A stretch of 64,000 nucleotides of DNA from Verrucomicrobiaceae bacterium (GTDB taxonomy: Bacteria; Verrucomicrobiota; Verrucomicrobiia; Verrucomicrobiales; Verrucomicrobiaceae), in contig JADJPM010000005.1 in NCBI GenBank assembly GCA_016713245.1, positions 310,001-374,000 of the forward strand, in the 5' to 3' direction. Shown here piece after piece: positions 32,701 through 47,700 of the stretch. A model generated the notes under the pieces. The model was given only the letters and a program-made list of their open reading frames with translations. It was not told the DNA's origin and made no database searches. Both the position numbers and the translations under genes were made by a program. How positions within the stretch are numbered: position 1 is the first letter of the stretch; each line of letters begins with the position of its first letter.

Positions 32701-35700
32701 TGCCCGCAGCGGCAAGTGCCCCGGAAATGGCGAGTGATGCACTATTGGAAGTGAGGGTGATGAAGCCTCCGCCATTGGTGATGTTCACCGCACCTATTTG
32801 CTCAGCCACAGGGGCCGCTCCTCCGATAATGTTCAGCGAGCCACCCGAGAGGTTTAGCACCCGGTTGCTATTGGAAGTCGAGATGTCCGCATAAGTGGCA
32901 CCACCCAAACGATTACCGAGGACATTGACACTACTGTCCAAAGTAAGCACCCCTCCCGAATTCAAGGTGTAGTTGATAAAGTTCAATTTGGCGTTGCTAT
33001 TGTTCAGCAGAACCGCCCCTTGATTCACAGTCAGTACGCCAGAGCTGCCGAGAGTCGAAGTGCTGGAACTATCTCCCGCAATCGTCCAAGTGCCTGTGCC
33101 GAGTTTTTCCACATTCAGCCTGCTACGAGTGAATTCCGAATCAAAAACACCCGAGAATGTGCTGTTCGTATTGTCATATCCAGTCCGCAAAGTGCCGACA
33201 GAATTGAGATGGAAGCTTTCCACACGTCCTGAACCCGAGAGAGATCCAATAACGCCTGAGAGACCACGCAGATCCAAAACAGTGTTTGGGGAGAGGTTAA
33301 CACTTCCAAGACCCAAATTCGCGGTGCTTTGAGAGATCGCCAAACCACCTTCGGTAACGTTCAAAATGCCACTGAAGGAGCTCTGACCTCCAATGCCAAG
33401 GTACCCAGCCCCAGTCTTTGTCACCGTACCTGTGCCTATGAGAGCTGCATTCAGTGCGAGTCCGATCTGTCCCGGATTGATACTGCTATCGGCGATCTGG
33501 AAAGTTTGCCCGGCAGAGACGTCCAAGAAACCATTCAGCACAGGGATGCTATTGATGTTGCTGTGGTCCCCGGCGGTGATGAGACCGGTAACCTTCAAGA
33601 TACCTCCAGATGAGTCCACTGCGGGGCCTGTGTTACCATTGGAGCCACCATCGTTGTTGAAAATGAGAGTGCCGATGGTTTCATTGAAGCGGTTCAAATG
33701 TAGGCGGGCACCGCCATTGATGGTGACCGAAGCGGAATCCGCGATCTGATTCGCCTGGACGCGATCTAGAAGCGCATTTTGCGCGGAAGTGATGCTGACG
33801 GTGGTGTTACCGATGGGCATGGAATCCGTGCCGGTAGTGCCGCCAGAAATAATGAGGTTCCCCGGCACCGTCAAAGCACCAGTCGCACCTAAATTGACGT
33901 TAACGCCATTCACAAAAGTGGTTCCAGTGTAAGTATTACCACCCAACAGAGTGATGTTTGGATTTCCACCCGTCTGGCCGACGCCGGAGAGCACTAGGCT
34001 GACCGGATTGCCATTATCTACAATGGATGAAAAAATATTGAGCGTGCCCTGGCCGATTGTCAGGAAAAGTTCCTGCTGAGACGCCCCTGGCGTAATCTTG
34101 CCCGCAGCCACAGCATTACCGATGTTACGCGTATTGTTGTCCAGCCCAGCCAGAATACCGCCACTTTTGACCACAAGGGTATCCTGCGGCAACGTGAAGA
34201 GTAGATTCGAGGTGCCGCCACTGAGCGTGACGGAATTCACGGTGACGCCCCCCTGGCCGATCGTCACATTCGAGGCAGCGCCAGTTACGGTGCCCACTTT
34301 GATGTTCGAGTCATCCAAGCCCATACCAGCGGAAAGCCCTGTATTGTTGGCAAAAGTGGTGATGAAATTCCCCGCCGGGCGGATGCCTGCACCGGACTCA
34401 TAGGTGGCAAACTGAATATTCGTGCCCCCATTGGAAGCAGGATCAATCCCCTGGGCGACGGCCCAACCGCCGATGATGCCGTTCACGAGCCCCGGAGCGG
34501 TCGAAAAGAACACATTTCCGTTACTGCCCATGGAGCCACTGCTGGAGAAATTAACTGTGGAGCCCGTAGCACGACCAGCCAGACTGTCGAAATTTACGAT
34601 GGCAGTACCCGTGCTTGGGTTCACCCCGATGACGGAAGCACCGCCCGCCAAAGTGAGGCTTCCAAGTTGGATGGAACTGTTCGTTCCATTGCGCGCCTGG
34701 AAAAGGAAGCCGCCGCTATTGAGTGAAATTGGGGTGGTCGAGCTGAGTCGAGGGGCGGCTTCGATGCCATTGTCATTCCAGTTCAGAGCGGCACGGCGAA
34801 TGATAAGGGCAGAAATGCCAGAGAAGGCACCACTATCAAGGAGCTGCGTCTGCCCGCCCTGTAAGGTGAGAGTTCCTGTCATGGTATTGTTAGAACGCAC
34901 ACTCCACGTATTGCCCCCGTCTTTAACCAGATGGATCACCCCGGTGCCGCTGATATTTCCCGCCCATTCACGGTTGGCGTTTGTGCCAATGCGCATATTG
35001 GCCGCTGTGGCGGAACTGTTGATGATCGATCCGCCTCGATCTGCCAAGGTAGTTTCACTAGCAAGGTTCGCGAAAATCTGTGAACTGCCGTTCAAATCAA
35101 CCGTGGCACCATGATTGACAATCAGAACCTGTCCCGAGGGGGCTGAGCCCAGGTTACCAACGGAAGGTGCGGTCGTGTAGGAGAGAAGCAGCGCCCGGTT
35201 CAATGTCTGGCCGGTCTGGCCGAAGCGGAGCGTTCCTCCATTTACCGCCGTATTGCCCAGCATCTGACTCATGGAATTCAGCGACAGTGTACCCGCCCCC
35301 GCTTTGGTGAGTCCGCTGGCACTGTAGACCCGGAGTGGGTTCGCCGCCGTACCCAGTTCTAAAGTCGCTCCACTAAGGGTGTGGATGATGGTTTCACGAT
35401 TGAAGATATTGCCATTATTCGTGTCATTTGGGGCGAGGACTCCGACGCCATCCCCAGTGATGCTAGTCGTCCCAGTGCGGGCCAAAATGCCACCCGAATG
35501 CAGTAGAAGTGTACTTCCGGCATTGATCGTCAGGGATGCCCCTGAATCCAAGGTGAGGGAATTGATGTTTTGAACTCCCGCACCCGCAGAAAGTGGCGCG
35601 GAGGTCAGGATATTCGCATTGGTTTCTAGTGTGCTGGAAACATCTGCTGCGCCAAGCAACTGAAGACCATCCGCCGTGGCCCCTGCAGCGGAGCGTGCGG

Positions 35701-38700
35701 CGAAGGTGGTCGTGGTGCCATCACTGACCAGGAGCCAAGGGAGAATGCCACGGTTGGTCGTGTCAACACCACCGTTCTGCCCGATTTGGCCGGGAAGTGT
35801 ATTAGCAAAGTTAATGGTGCTGACATTAGCCGACCCAAACGTGCCGCCTAGACCAGGGGCGACGATCAAGCCGGTCGCCGTATTGGAACGACTGAGCGTG
35901 TTGTTATTGCCTGAAAACAGAATTTGAACCGTCTGCCCCGCACCAGGGTTCAGGTTAATGACACTTGCTCCCGTGTTAAAGTTAATGCTTCCCGCACTGA
36001 TTGTTTCCGTGGAGGTGGTAAGGGCATTGCCATTGAACGTGAATACTCCTCCTTGAAGATTAAGCGGACGATTACCGAGACGGTTATTGAGATTGGCGGT
36101 TGTATTATCAAGAGTGAGCACCGCCCCCATGCCAACGGTGTTGGTCCCGCCATTGCCCAAACGCCCGGCGGCCCCAGAAAGGGTAAGGCTTCCGTTGGCG
36201 ACGCTCGTCCCACCCGTGTTTGTATTCGCGGCTGTGAGGGTGAGGTTATTGGTGCCAGTCTTGGTCAAGAGAGTGGTCCCACTGATGACTCCATTGATGG
36301 TGATTCCACCACCGGAGGAGCCACCAATCGCGGCGGCAGCACGCATGACGATGTTGTTACCGACGATGGCGGCGGTGCCAGAGGAATTCGTCAGCGCGGC
36401 AATGGTGTCAGTCTCACCGCCCCCGGTAGCTGCGGTGATGCCGGTTCCGTTGAGGTAGATGGGCTTACCGCCTCCTGCTGTGGTCAATCCGTTGAAATCG
36501 AGCGTGGATGCCGCAGCCACCGAGACACCCGTGGGAGCAGAAACAGCCACGCCCGTGGCGGTGGCCGTGGCGTTCGCGGATAGCGTGAAGGTCGTGGGGG
36601 AGGTGATGGCGGCGATGGTCGCGTTTGCAGGAATACCAGCACCAGTGACGGACTGCCCCACAAAGAGACCCGTGGTGCTTTCGACCGTGACGGTCGTGTT
36701 GTTGGTGGTGGTGCTGGCTACCAAAGCTCGGGTGCCGTTGACGCCAAGCGCCCCCGCATGGGCCAGTTTCAGAAGGCCGCCTTCCATCGCAATAGAACCA
36801 CTCAGATTGATGTTGTCCCCGCCGAGGGTCAGCGTACCAGGCCCAACCTTCGTAAGACCTGTCGGGAGCAGTGGTGTCTCGTCAGAAATGGCACCACTCA
36901 GAGTCAGGTCTCCATAGCCCCCCACGGCCGTGCCAAGAGAACCGATGGTGATGTTCCCGAGCAGGCTGGCTGGGGTGTTGCTGCTATTGTAAAGGGCCGC
37001 AGGAGTGACTGAATTCCTCTGAATGGGGGACACGCCGTTGAGGACCAGATTTCCGGTGACTCCGGTAACACCATTGAGGTCTAGCGCACCATAGGTATCC
37101 GTGCTGACGCGGATGGCAGCGTTCGTCGCCGCACCACTTCCGCTGGTCGCTTTGGAGAGTAAGATCTGGCTGGGGGTGCCTCCCACCGAAGGCCGTATCT
37201 CGGTGATGTAGGTGCCTGGCTGAATATTGGCACCCGTGATTTCCATTCCCACAGCGAGTCCGGCGGTATTGCCAGTAGCTGCCGCCCCCGTGGCCGTCCC
37301 CAGAGTAATGATCTGGCTACCGTTTGTGCTGGTCCCCGTCACGCGCAGGCTATTCTGCGTCAGGGTCAAACTATTGGTCCCGGCTACCGTGGCATCGGCA
37401 CTGATGGTGAAGGTCGTCGTCCCGGTGATCGCCGTAATGACTGCTCCGGCAGGAATGCCTGTGCCGCTCACGGCCGAACCCACTTTGAGAGACGTGGTGT
37501 CTCCCGATGACAAGGTGACGATACGACGAGTGGCGGCATCCGTCGTCGTCGTGGCGGAGATGCTTTCCGTCGAAAGGGAGGTGCGCGCGATGGTCGTTGT
37601 TCCAGTGGGAAGGGCATTGGCAGCGGTAAGCTGCACAAAGCCCTGATTAATCGCCAAATTCCCTGTGAAACCGGTGGAGCCACCGAGAATGAGCGTTCCG
37701 TTGCCACTCTTGGTGAGACCGCTGCCAGTGATTCCGCCAATGAGGTTCAGTGTGCCACTGCCGGCATCGAGCGTGACGTTGCTACCGATCGTGGTAACGC
37801 CCGTGACACCGATCCAACCAGTGCCGAGCTGATTATTGACCGTCAAAGTGGAAGTGTTGCCGAGAGCCAGACTGGAGACGGAGCTATTGATATCGGACCC
37901 GCGTCCATCAAGCGTTACCCGAGCGTTGTCGGGAACGACGAGAGCATTGCTGATCTGGGCAGCGCTGTTGTAGTTGTTTGCTGCCGTGGCGATATCGGTC
38001 GTCCAGTAGAGCCTGCTGGCTGGAATGGCCTGGAGATTCTGGGACGGAGCGGTCACCCCGTTCAAACCGATCGGGATGCCATTCCCCGCCGTGTCTGGCC
38101 CGCCATAGAGCAACTGGTGGCCACCACCGCCGACGAGGTTGTTCGTCTTGATGACAATGCTGTGGTAACCAGGCTCAAGCGTGATCGAACCCGTGCCATC
38201 TGCCCGAAGAACAGCTCCCGAATCGGTCGTGGGATTAGCCGTCGTATCGGCGTTGAAACCGGCCACTGGAATGCCGTTGATGATCAGCTGAGCCTGATCT
38301 CCTGCGGAGAGCTGGAAGTTGTAGGCACCACCCGCATCGACCTTCAAAAGCCCGGAGTAAGTCGCTTGAGTGCCCGCCACTGCAGAGACGACGGCGGGGC
38401 GATTGTTCAGACCTAAGTCCCCTGGCACCTGCCCTGTGACAACGGCAGCAGGGGCCATGCCCGAGCCGGCCGCCGAATTCAAGTTGGCCGCGCCACCAGA
38501 GAAATACTTCGCCGTGAGTCCGCCCTGGGTGTAGCCGAGGGGAGGACTTCCCTGCTGCGGCAGGCCGCTGATCGGAACAATCGGAAGAACGACCCCATTT
38601 TGAAGAGTCACCGCTCCCGTGCCAAACGTAGCGCTCACTGTGTTCATCTGCGGTGCCGCACCCAGACGCTCATTGGGGATGATCGTGACGCCTCCGGTAT

Positions 38701-41700
38701 TCGTGTTGCTGCCACTCAGCAGCAAGAACCCAGCCCCCTCATTTAAGTACGTCAGGTCGTTGGAGAATCCACCGCCGATGGTCAAAGTTGAATTAGCCGC
38801 CACCGGATTGAATTTGATCACGCCAGTGCCTGAATAACTGCCGCCGCTGAAGCTGAGATTGTAGCCGTTGTTACTGAGCAAATTCAGGGTCTGGCCAGCC
38901 GACATGGTCAGTGTGCCCATCTGGATGGTGTTGGCCGTATTGGCATTCACGCGATCCACACTGATGAATGCGGAGGTCTGTGTGGAATGCACCTGCACGT
39001 TGTTACCGAAAATGATGGTCCCTTCTGACGAAGCACCATTGCTGCGGAGATCGAGTGCCCCTCCATTCAGGACGATGCCGGCCGTGCCAAGCGGCCTGAC
39101 TGCGACCGCTCCGCCTGGGCCAACGAGGCGGAGATTGCCCTCGTTGACGTTGACCACCCCGGAGATGGTGTTGTTGGCCAAAGAGCCATTGGGCAGGAAA
39201 GCACTCGAAAAGGCCAGCGTGCCAAGTCCTTGTTTTTCAATGGCCGTGGAGCCGGAAACCAGACCGCCGAAGGTGGCCGTCATGCTCGGATACACCACCG
39301 TGATCGTCGGCGACGCTGCGAGTGTAGTGGACCCGTTCAGCGTGAGGCTGTTCAGGCCGTCGAATCGAAGGTTGCCGTTAGCCACCACATTATTGGCGAG
39401 CGTGTTGGTGGAGTTGGTCGAAACGAGCACCGTGTTGCTGGCGAGCGTGAGCGTTCCTTTGCCGAGTGGCCCGGTGATAATGGTGGCACCAGGACCTGAG
39501 GCTGCGGCAGAGTTATTCGAGCTGGCACCGATGACGAGACCACCACCATTCACTGTGACGCCGCCATCGAAAAGGCTCTGTCCGCTCAGTTGAAGCAGGC
39601 CATCGCCGTTCTTGATAATTCCGACACCCGTGCCCACGATCGGGGCGCTGATTTCCAGCGTCGGTTGGAGTGGGGCAACGTTGACACCGTTGGTGCTGAC
39701 GGCAGAGACATTGAAAGTGCGAGTAGCACCATTGAGGTCGAGGCGACCCACTTGAGCATAGGTGAGGTTCACCGGACCGGTCGTCGTGGATGGATTCGTC
39801 GCCGTGGCATTGGCAGAGAGTACCACCCGAGTTCCATCGAGAATCGAGACGATTGTGGAGCCCGCCGGGATGCCTGTTCCGCTCACCACTGCTCCGATGA
39901 TCAAGTTGGAAGTATTGCCCACAGTGACAACCGGACTGTTTTGGGTCGTGCTAGTGGAAAGAATGACATTGCCACTGCGGATGACCGAGACGGTGGAGGC
40001 ATTTGACGATGTGGCATTGATATTGCCGTTGAGTGTGAGCCTACCGGCTCCGAACTCAAAGATCGGCGCTGAACCGCCCGTGTTGTTGATATTGATGCCG
40101 GCGACGGTCTGATTGAAGTCATTCAAATCGAGAAATGCCCCCGTGTTCAGGGTCACTGTACCTGTGTGCTTCATCTGATTGGCAGATCCCCAGCGCACAT
40201 TGCCACCGAAGCCGGTGCTGTTATCCAGGTTGTTGGCACCACCAGTGATCGTGAGATCGCCAGGAATGCTGTAGGTATTGATGCCATCGGCATTTGGATT
40301 GTGGAAGGTCCAGGTGCCAGAGTTCACAAAGGTGCCGCCCGTGTGCGTGTTGCTGCCTGTGACCCAGGAACCACGAGTGACAAACTGAGTGCCGCCGGAC
40401 TCGCCACCACGGAGAACGAGCGAAACTGCGCCACCTGGCCCGTTGTCCACCACGTTAGCCTCAAGACGGAACGTTCGGGATGCAATGTCAGCCGCCACAC
40501 TGGAGATGGCGTGGACGTATAAGTCCGAGGGCACCCCCGTGACGCCAGCGGTGATCTGACCGTTGCGGATCACGAACTCTGAGGCATCGAGGCGAGTGAA
40601 GCCCACATTTCTAGGGGTGAGGAAAGTGGTGTTGGGTTCTCCGCTTAAAATCGCCTCCACGTTGCCATCTGGCAGTTGATTGAAAGAGACGACCGATCTG
40701 TTGAAAATGCCCACACCAGGATCGAATCCGGCTGGAATGCGGTCAATCGTGATCGCCCACACGGCAGCCTGAGCCGGAACGCCGGGAGAGGCGGGCACCG
40801 CAGGCGTCTTGGGCACTGCGGGGGAAGAGAGCACGTTCACCGTGCCGCTATTGTCCGCCGTCTGGGAGGCGATGAGACCGCCACCTTGCAGCGTGAGTGT
40901 ATTGCCGCTGAGATCCAGGAAGGTGCCGCGACTGGTGTTGAGATTCAGCGTGTTCAAAGTGCGGCTGGAGGTGAGCACTTGGCCGATTGTCAAAATCGGA
41001 TCATTCAGCGTGATCGGCTGGCTGAGCAGTAACTGGGTAGCATTGGTCACCTGCTGGATCGTGGTTCCCGGAGCCACACCCACACCCTGCACCACATCCC
41101 CCGCTTGAAGACCAGCCGTGCTTGCCACGGTCAAAAGATCGGTTCCAGCGATGCCGGAGGCATTGATGGCTGCGATGGTGACTCGGAGATTGTCCGTCGC
41201 ACCGCCCGTGTTGATGGTATTGCCCGTATTTGGCGCATAACCGGCATAACCCACCGCATCCAACTGACCGATGCCCATCCCGGCGCTGTAGCTGGCCCAT
41301 TCACGACCCACGACGGCCCAGCCCGTCTTCCCGGCGGCATTAGCAATAAGGTGATTGGAAAGGGGCATGGGCGTCGTCACGAGGAACCGCGCATTGCTGC
41401 CCGCCTGGCCGTTGAAGCCACGCATGTGCAGCGTGGCACGCGAACCCGCCTGTTGGATCAAACTGTCCGCTGTGAGCTGGGCGGAGGCCACCCCGAGGCC
41501 GGCATTGAAAACATCAATCAAGTTCTGACCGCCAGTCAAAGTGATCGCCCCGACAGTTTCGGTCGAATTCATGCCCCAGCGACCTTGGAGGCCGAGACGC
41601 CCCCCTTGCATGGTGATCGGGGCGGTGTCGTTCAAGCGGTTTGCCATGTCTCCACCATAAGTGAGGGCATTCTGCATGAAAAGGGTGCCGCGGCTGATGG

Positions 41701-44700
41701 TCACCGCCGAGGTGCTTGTAAGAGCCCCTTCAGCCTGCAACGACGTGGTGCCACCCAAGACAAAAGTGCCTCCGGTGTAGCCCTGAGCATCATTCACGGT
41801 CCAGGAGCCTCCTCGTGCCACGGCGATATTGCCATTGATGGTTCCCGCCCAGGTGCCCCCATTCACTCCACTGAACAGCGTGGCTTGCCCGACACCGGTA
41901 TTGACAATCGAAGCCCCCAGACCGGAGGCGGCCGTCCGCAAATCCGTGTGCATGCCCGAAGTGAAAAGCACGCTACCATTGAGATCCAATGTGGCACCGT
42001 CACTGATATACAACTGGTTGTTCTGGTAGATGGAATTGGTTGTTCCTGCGGCCAGCTTAAGCGTACCCTCGGCGATGGACGTATTGCCCGTGTAGCCATT
42101 CAGGGGACCGAGAGTCAGCGTGCCGGCCCCAGATTTTGTCAAACCGCCGGTCACGCCGGTGATGGTACTGCTGATGGTGGTATCTCCCAGCGCATGCACC
42201 ACCAGTTCACGGCCAGCACCCGTCGTCAGTAGCCCCCCGCGAATGCCGTCATTGCCAGTAAATGCGAGTACGCCACCGCTGTCCACCGTCAGGATGGAGG
42301 GGAAGGTCACGTCGACCCGTCCGCCGCTCTGCAAAGTGAGAGAGTTGATAGACCGGTTCTCCGTCAGCGAAATCGTGCTATTCAAGGAAACGTTGGCCTG
42401 ATTCGAGAGCGAATTGACGACCATCTCGCTGGGAGCCAGCGGGCGCAGGAGGCTAGTACCGGTGAGGCTAGCACCTGCGACAGCGTCCGCCGTGGCGAAG
42501 GATAGGCCCGTCCCGGCGCTGCTCGTATCTACCAGCGCCCACGGCACGATGCCCTTGTTGGTGGTGCCGGTGGCACCGGTCTGGCCGGCAAAGAACAGTC
42601 CAGAGGTGCCCGTCGGACTGGCGATAGACGCCACGCCATTTCCTTCATCGTTACCGAGGTTCGTGCCACGGAACAGCACGGTGCTGCCACCGAGACGAGT
42701 AACAGAACTCGTATTCCCCAGGGTCAGCTTCAACGACTGAGCTGCGTTGGGCTCGAGCGTTACAGTGTTTTTCCCGATCCAGAAAGTCACATTCCCGAGA
42801 GTCTCGGAGGTGGCCGCCGTAGCATTACCCGTGATCGAGAGTTCGGCGCTGTTAGGCTGGAAAGTGTAACGGCTGAGGCGGTCGTTCACATTGGTGACCG
42901 AGTTATCTAGCCGGAGTGTGGTTCCTGGGTTCAACAGGATGGTGCCTGCTCCACCGAGGCTGCCTGAGCCGGACAAAACGAGCGATCCCTGCGCCACTGA
43001 GAGAGTGCTCACGCTCGGCCGGGCAAAGGTGGTGCCCACATTAGCCGCCGTCACGGTCGCGGGAGCGGAGAGCTGGAGTTGGAATTTGTTTCCGTTGGCG
43101 GCACTTGGGGAGATGAGTGCGGTGATGGTGGTGCCCGCGGGGATGTTCGGATTGTTCATCATGGTCATCCCGGTGGCAAAACCCGTGTGGTTGAGCACTT
43201 CGACCACATTGCTGTTGGCTGTGGTGGAGATGGCAGCCACGGGCGAGGCGGCGGTGGAGGCCGTGGCATTCCCTCCCGCCGTGGCGGCGGCGGAGATGCG
43301 GAGAGAGTTCCCGCTCAGCACCTGGGTGATCACCGCGCCAGCAGGTATCCCTGGGCCGGAGATCTCCATGCCAGGCACCAGTCCAGTGGTCGAACTGACG
43401 ACCAAATCGGCGCTCCCATTCGTGGTGGTAGCCGTGAAGGTCTGCCCGCCAGCCACGTCAACCGCAGAACCAAAGGTGGTGGCGGAGGTGCCTGCTACCG
43501 TGGCATTCAACGAGATGCGCACTTGGGTGTCATTGATGATTTCCGTGATCGTAGCTCCGGCTGGAATGCTGCTATTCCCATGCAGGACAAGGCCGGTGGA
43601 GAGGCCGTTGGTGCTCCCGAGCGTCACGACGTTGCTGTTGGCCGTGGTGGTGGCATCGAATTCCGGCTTGAGCACATTGGCATCCGTGAAATTCCATGTG
43701 CCACTGCCGATCTTCATGAGCGTGGCGGGTGCTGGTGTGTTGTGGAAGTTGGCAAGCGGGCCCGCGAGCGTGCCCACGCCGGTTCCATTCGCGCCGAGGT
43801 AATAGGTGTTGGACTGGCCGCCACCGCCGCCCCACGAGAAACGGGCACCGCCACCCAGAGTGAGCGAGGTGCCATTATCCACCCCAGCGATCACCGCCTG
43901 GTTGTATTGATTATCCCCGATGCTTACGGCGATATGCACTGGATTCACGATGGTGTTATTGCCCGCCATGTTGCGGATGGCTCCCTGGCTGTTGATGCCA
44001 CCAAAGGGGCGATTGGCCAGCAGAGCTAGTTGGAAGGTCTCGTTGATGGGATTCGTGCCAGCGACATTCAGAGCCACCTCAGCGCCCGTTTCAGCGATGA
44101 TCGTGCGAGGGCCGTTAAACGTATTTGAACTACTCACAAAACCCGAGCTACCGAATGCGCCGACATCATTGATCTGGAGAGTTCCCTGTCCGGCGATGAG
44201 CAATCCGCCCCAGCCGGGCTGCGGTTGGGTAAGCACCAAGGTGCCCCGATCATTCTTACGTAGGCCGCGATTGATCGCGGTGTGCTGGAAGGCCGAATTC
44301 AGTGTGAGGGTATTCCCCTGGGTTACCTCAATGGCATTGTTGTCTTGGTTGAGCACGATGTTACGGGCCGTCGTGAAGGTGCCGGTGGCACGCAGGCCGG
44401 CTCCAGTACCAGCATTGACATTGAGCAGCACTTGATTGGCTGCATTGCCGAGGGCTTCGTCACTATTCGCAGCCACGACACCTGCAGTGATGTTAACCAC
44501 CGGAGTAGCCGTCACGACCGGATTTACGATCACTCCAGACGCGCTCGTGAGTGAATTTGTCAGCACGATCTGGGAGAGGGAGAGGGTCGGATCTGCGGCG
44601 GTGATGTTCTGACTGAGCGTCACCTGCCGACGCACCAGGGTAGGATTAGCCGCCGTGATGTCTTGGCTGAGCGTGAGCACGTTTCCAACCACAGAGGTAA

Positions 44701-47700
44701 CGTAGGTCCCAGCTGGAATGCCAGTGCTGGCGGCCAGCACCTCACCTACGCGGAAGGCTCCTCCAGTTCCGCCGGTCACGGTGACCGTATTGTTGCCGTT
44801 CGTGCCGGTCGTATCATTGGTTACATTGTTGTCGATAGCAGAAATGATTGTTCCAGGCTGAATCCCATTGCCTGAGACCGGCATCCCGACCCCAAACACG
44901 CCAGAGGGATCCACTGCCAGCGTCAAAGTGGACGAATTGTTGGCAGCCAAGCCGGCAAAGTTCTGCACATTCACATTCGCGATGCGGGTATTGGCAGGCA
45001 CATTGGTGCCGGTAACCAACTGTCCCGGCACTAGGTTTGTCACACTTTCCGTGGTGAGGGTGTTCGCGTTCGTTGACCCACTCGGTCCCACGTTTGTGGT
45101 ACTGAAGGTGCTGATCGTGCCAAATGTATTGCCCGCGTTTTCGAGGGAGAGCGTACCGCTGCCGGATTTCAGGATGCTTCCGCCTCCGCTCACCATACCG
45201 CTGAGCAGCAGCCCAGGGAGGAGATTCGAGTCGCTGGCATTGTTGACCTGAAGCGTTAGCCCCCCGTTCAGCGTCGTGCCATTGAGAACCTGGAGGTTGA
45301 AACCGTTATTATTGGCTACGACCAACGTATTCCGCCCGGTGCTCAAGCTATTGATCTGCATCGTTTTGTTCTGCGCCTGAGCATAGTAAGGGGCATAATT
45401 TGTCCCCACACGGCCCACCGCTAGGGTGTTATTGTTCTTGATGGTGATGGAGTGGTTGAAATCGAAAATCTGATTCCCACCGGTTCCGTCTCCATCTTCA
45501 GCGAGGGTCAAGGTGTTGTTCCGGTTGAGGTCAAAGGTGCGGCCATTCAGCGAATTAACCCCTTCCAGGCGCAACCCAGCGTCCGGCTCGAAGGTCAAAT
45601 TACCCAGGAAAGCTGAATTGTTGCCGCTGAGGGCCGCCACCCCGCGAGTGACGTTGTTGTTACCGGTTCGGGTGGGAGTTCCCAATTCCTCAGCTTCTGC
45701 TTGGGTGATGGTAGTGACGCCGTTCAGAACGGTTGAACGCACGACAATCGACGTCGTGCTATCACCCACGAGATCGGACGCGATTTTCAGAGTGGCTCCG
45801 GGATTGCCCACCGGCAAACCACCCGCGATGGCATCAAGCACCAGCGACTGATTGGGCGAGATGCCAATCACCGTGCCATAGGTCAGAGTACCGGTCACGC
45901 TGCTCGTGGCGGCGCTGGTCAGCGTATAACTAGTTCCATCAACGATCATGGCCACCCGAGCACCGGCTGGAATGCCTGCTCCGCTGACCGGCTGGCCCAC
46001 CCGTAGCCCAGCAGTGCTCGCCACGTTCACCGTAGTTGTACCATTGGTCGTGCCGCTCATCGTCTGCGTGCCACCCAGAGTGATGGTGGCGTTGTTTTGC
46101 ATCGAACGAATGAATCCACTCTTCGCGAGATCGACGTTGTTGACGAAAGTAGCTCCCAGGCCCGCCGTAGTAGCCCCTGTGGTGTCCAAAAAGAGATTCC
46201 CGCCATTCAGCTTGATGGCTGCGGAGCCGATGGGGTTGAATGAGCCAGCCGCAGAGCCGCCCGTCAGCACCAGCGAGGGAGCGGAAGTGAAGTTATAGGA
46301 GGCACCGCTGCTAGCCGCCGTGACACGGGTGGAGATGGTCACCGTGGCGCTTGTTCCTGGATTGGTGATCTGCGTGATGAAGGTGCCTGGCAGGATGTTT
46401 GGGCCAGTCACCATCATCCCGGGCACCAGGTTAGCTGTATTGACACCCGTAAGCGTGGTTGCGTTGATAGTGGCGCTACCCGTTGCGCTAGGGGTTGCCC
46501 CCAACATCTCGATCGTCGTGCCGCTGCCCAAGGTGCTCTCCTGAGTGGTGCCGCTGAAGTAGAGACGACCAACACCGCTCTTCACCAAGGTCATGTTTCG
46601 CCCACCATCGGAAACCACCCCATCAAAGGCGATGCCCGTGTTGGCATTGATGTTCACGGTCCCCGTTGTACCTATAGCTGTGTGTCCCAGCAAGCTCGGG
46701 CTTCCAGTCGTGCCACCGAAGCGAATCGCCGAACCGAAACCATCCCCACCAGCGGCCACTTCTTGCGTGGGGCTCGACATCAAACGGGAGGTGAGCGTCA
46801 TCCCATTGTCAATCTGCAAGGGCCCCAGAATAAAGCCAGGAGAACCAGTCTGCTGGATGTTGATGGCCGCACTTCCTGTGAGGTGAACCGCATTGCCCAG
46901 CGTAATGGCTCCGCTCGCCGTGGTGGATGAAAGGGTCTCCGCTCGCGAGAGTAATGAACCTGACAGACTGGTCCGGCCGTTGTTGACACCATTGATGCCG
47001 TTGTTATTGGCATAAGCCAAGCCCAACGAACCACCTCCTGTTCCTTGCACATAATCGACCCGGATCTCATGCACGCCAACTCCTAGTGGGATGGGAGCGC
47101 TGGAAAGATCCGTGGCTCCTTTGCCACCATCATTGTTCAAGATCAGTACCCCATCGATGTAAATACGCGCCGCATCATCAGGCCGGGCAAAGAAGGTATA
47201 GTTACCTGCCGTCGTGAATTTCACATTGCCAACATACTGAACACCATAGTTTGCCACTGTTTGAGTGGCACCATTCCCATCGATGTATTGGATGGAGGTA
47301 CGAAAGGCTTGATTCTCAGGGGCAAGAGCATTGAAAAACGGTGCCGTAGTCATGGTCCCCGTCGGCTGAGTTGGAATCACGGTGATGGTCGGATTTGCGG
47401 CAGTAATATCGAGCGGCTGATTCAGACTATTCACCACCTGGATGGTGGTGCCGTTCACGATTTTCACCTGGGCACCTGCCGGGATCCCCGTACCGGTGAT
47501 GGATTGGTCATCTTTCAAACCAGCGGTGTTGCCGACGTCCAGGAAACTTTGGGCCACCGAGCCCGAGGTGATGAGGCTCCGTGTGGGGAGGATTTCGCCC
47601 GTGGCGGGCTGACTAAAGTCAATCCGGCTCGAATCGCTGTAAGCAGAGAGATTGAACAAACGGCCAGAGATGCCATCAATCGTCCTGTCACCCCGCAAAT

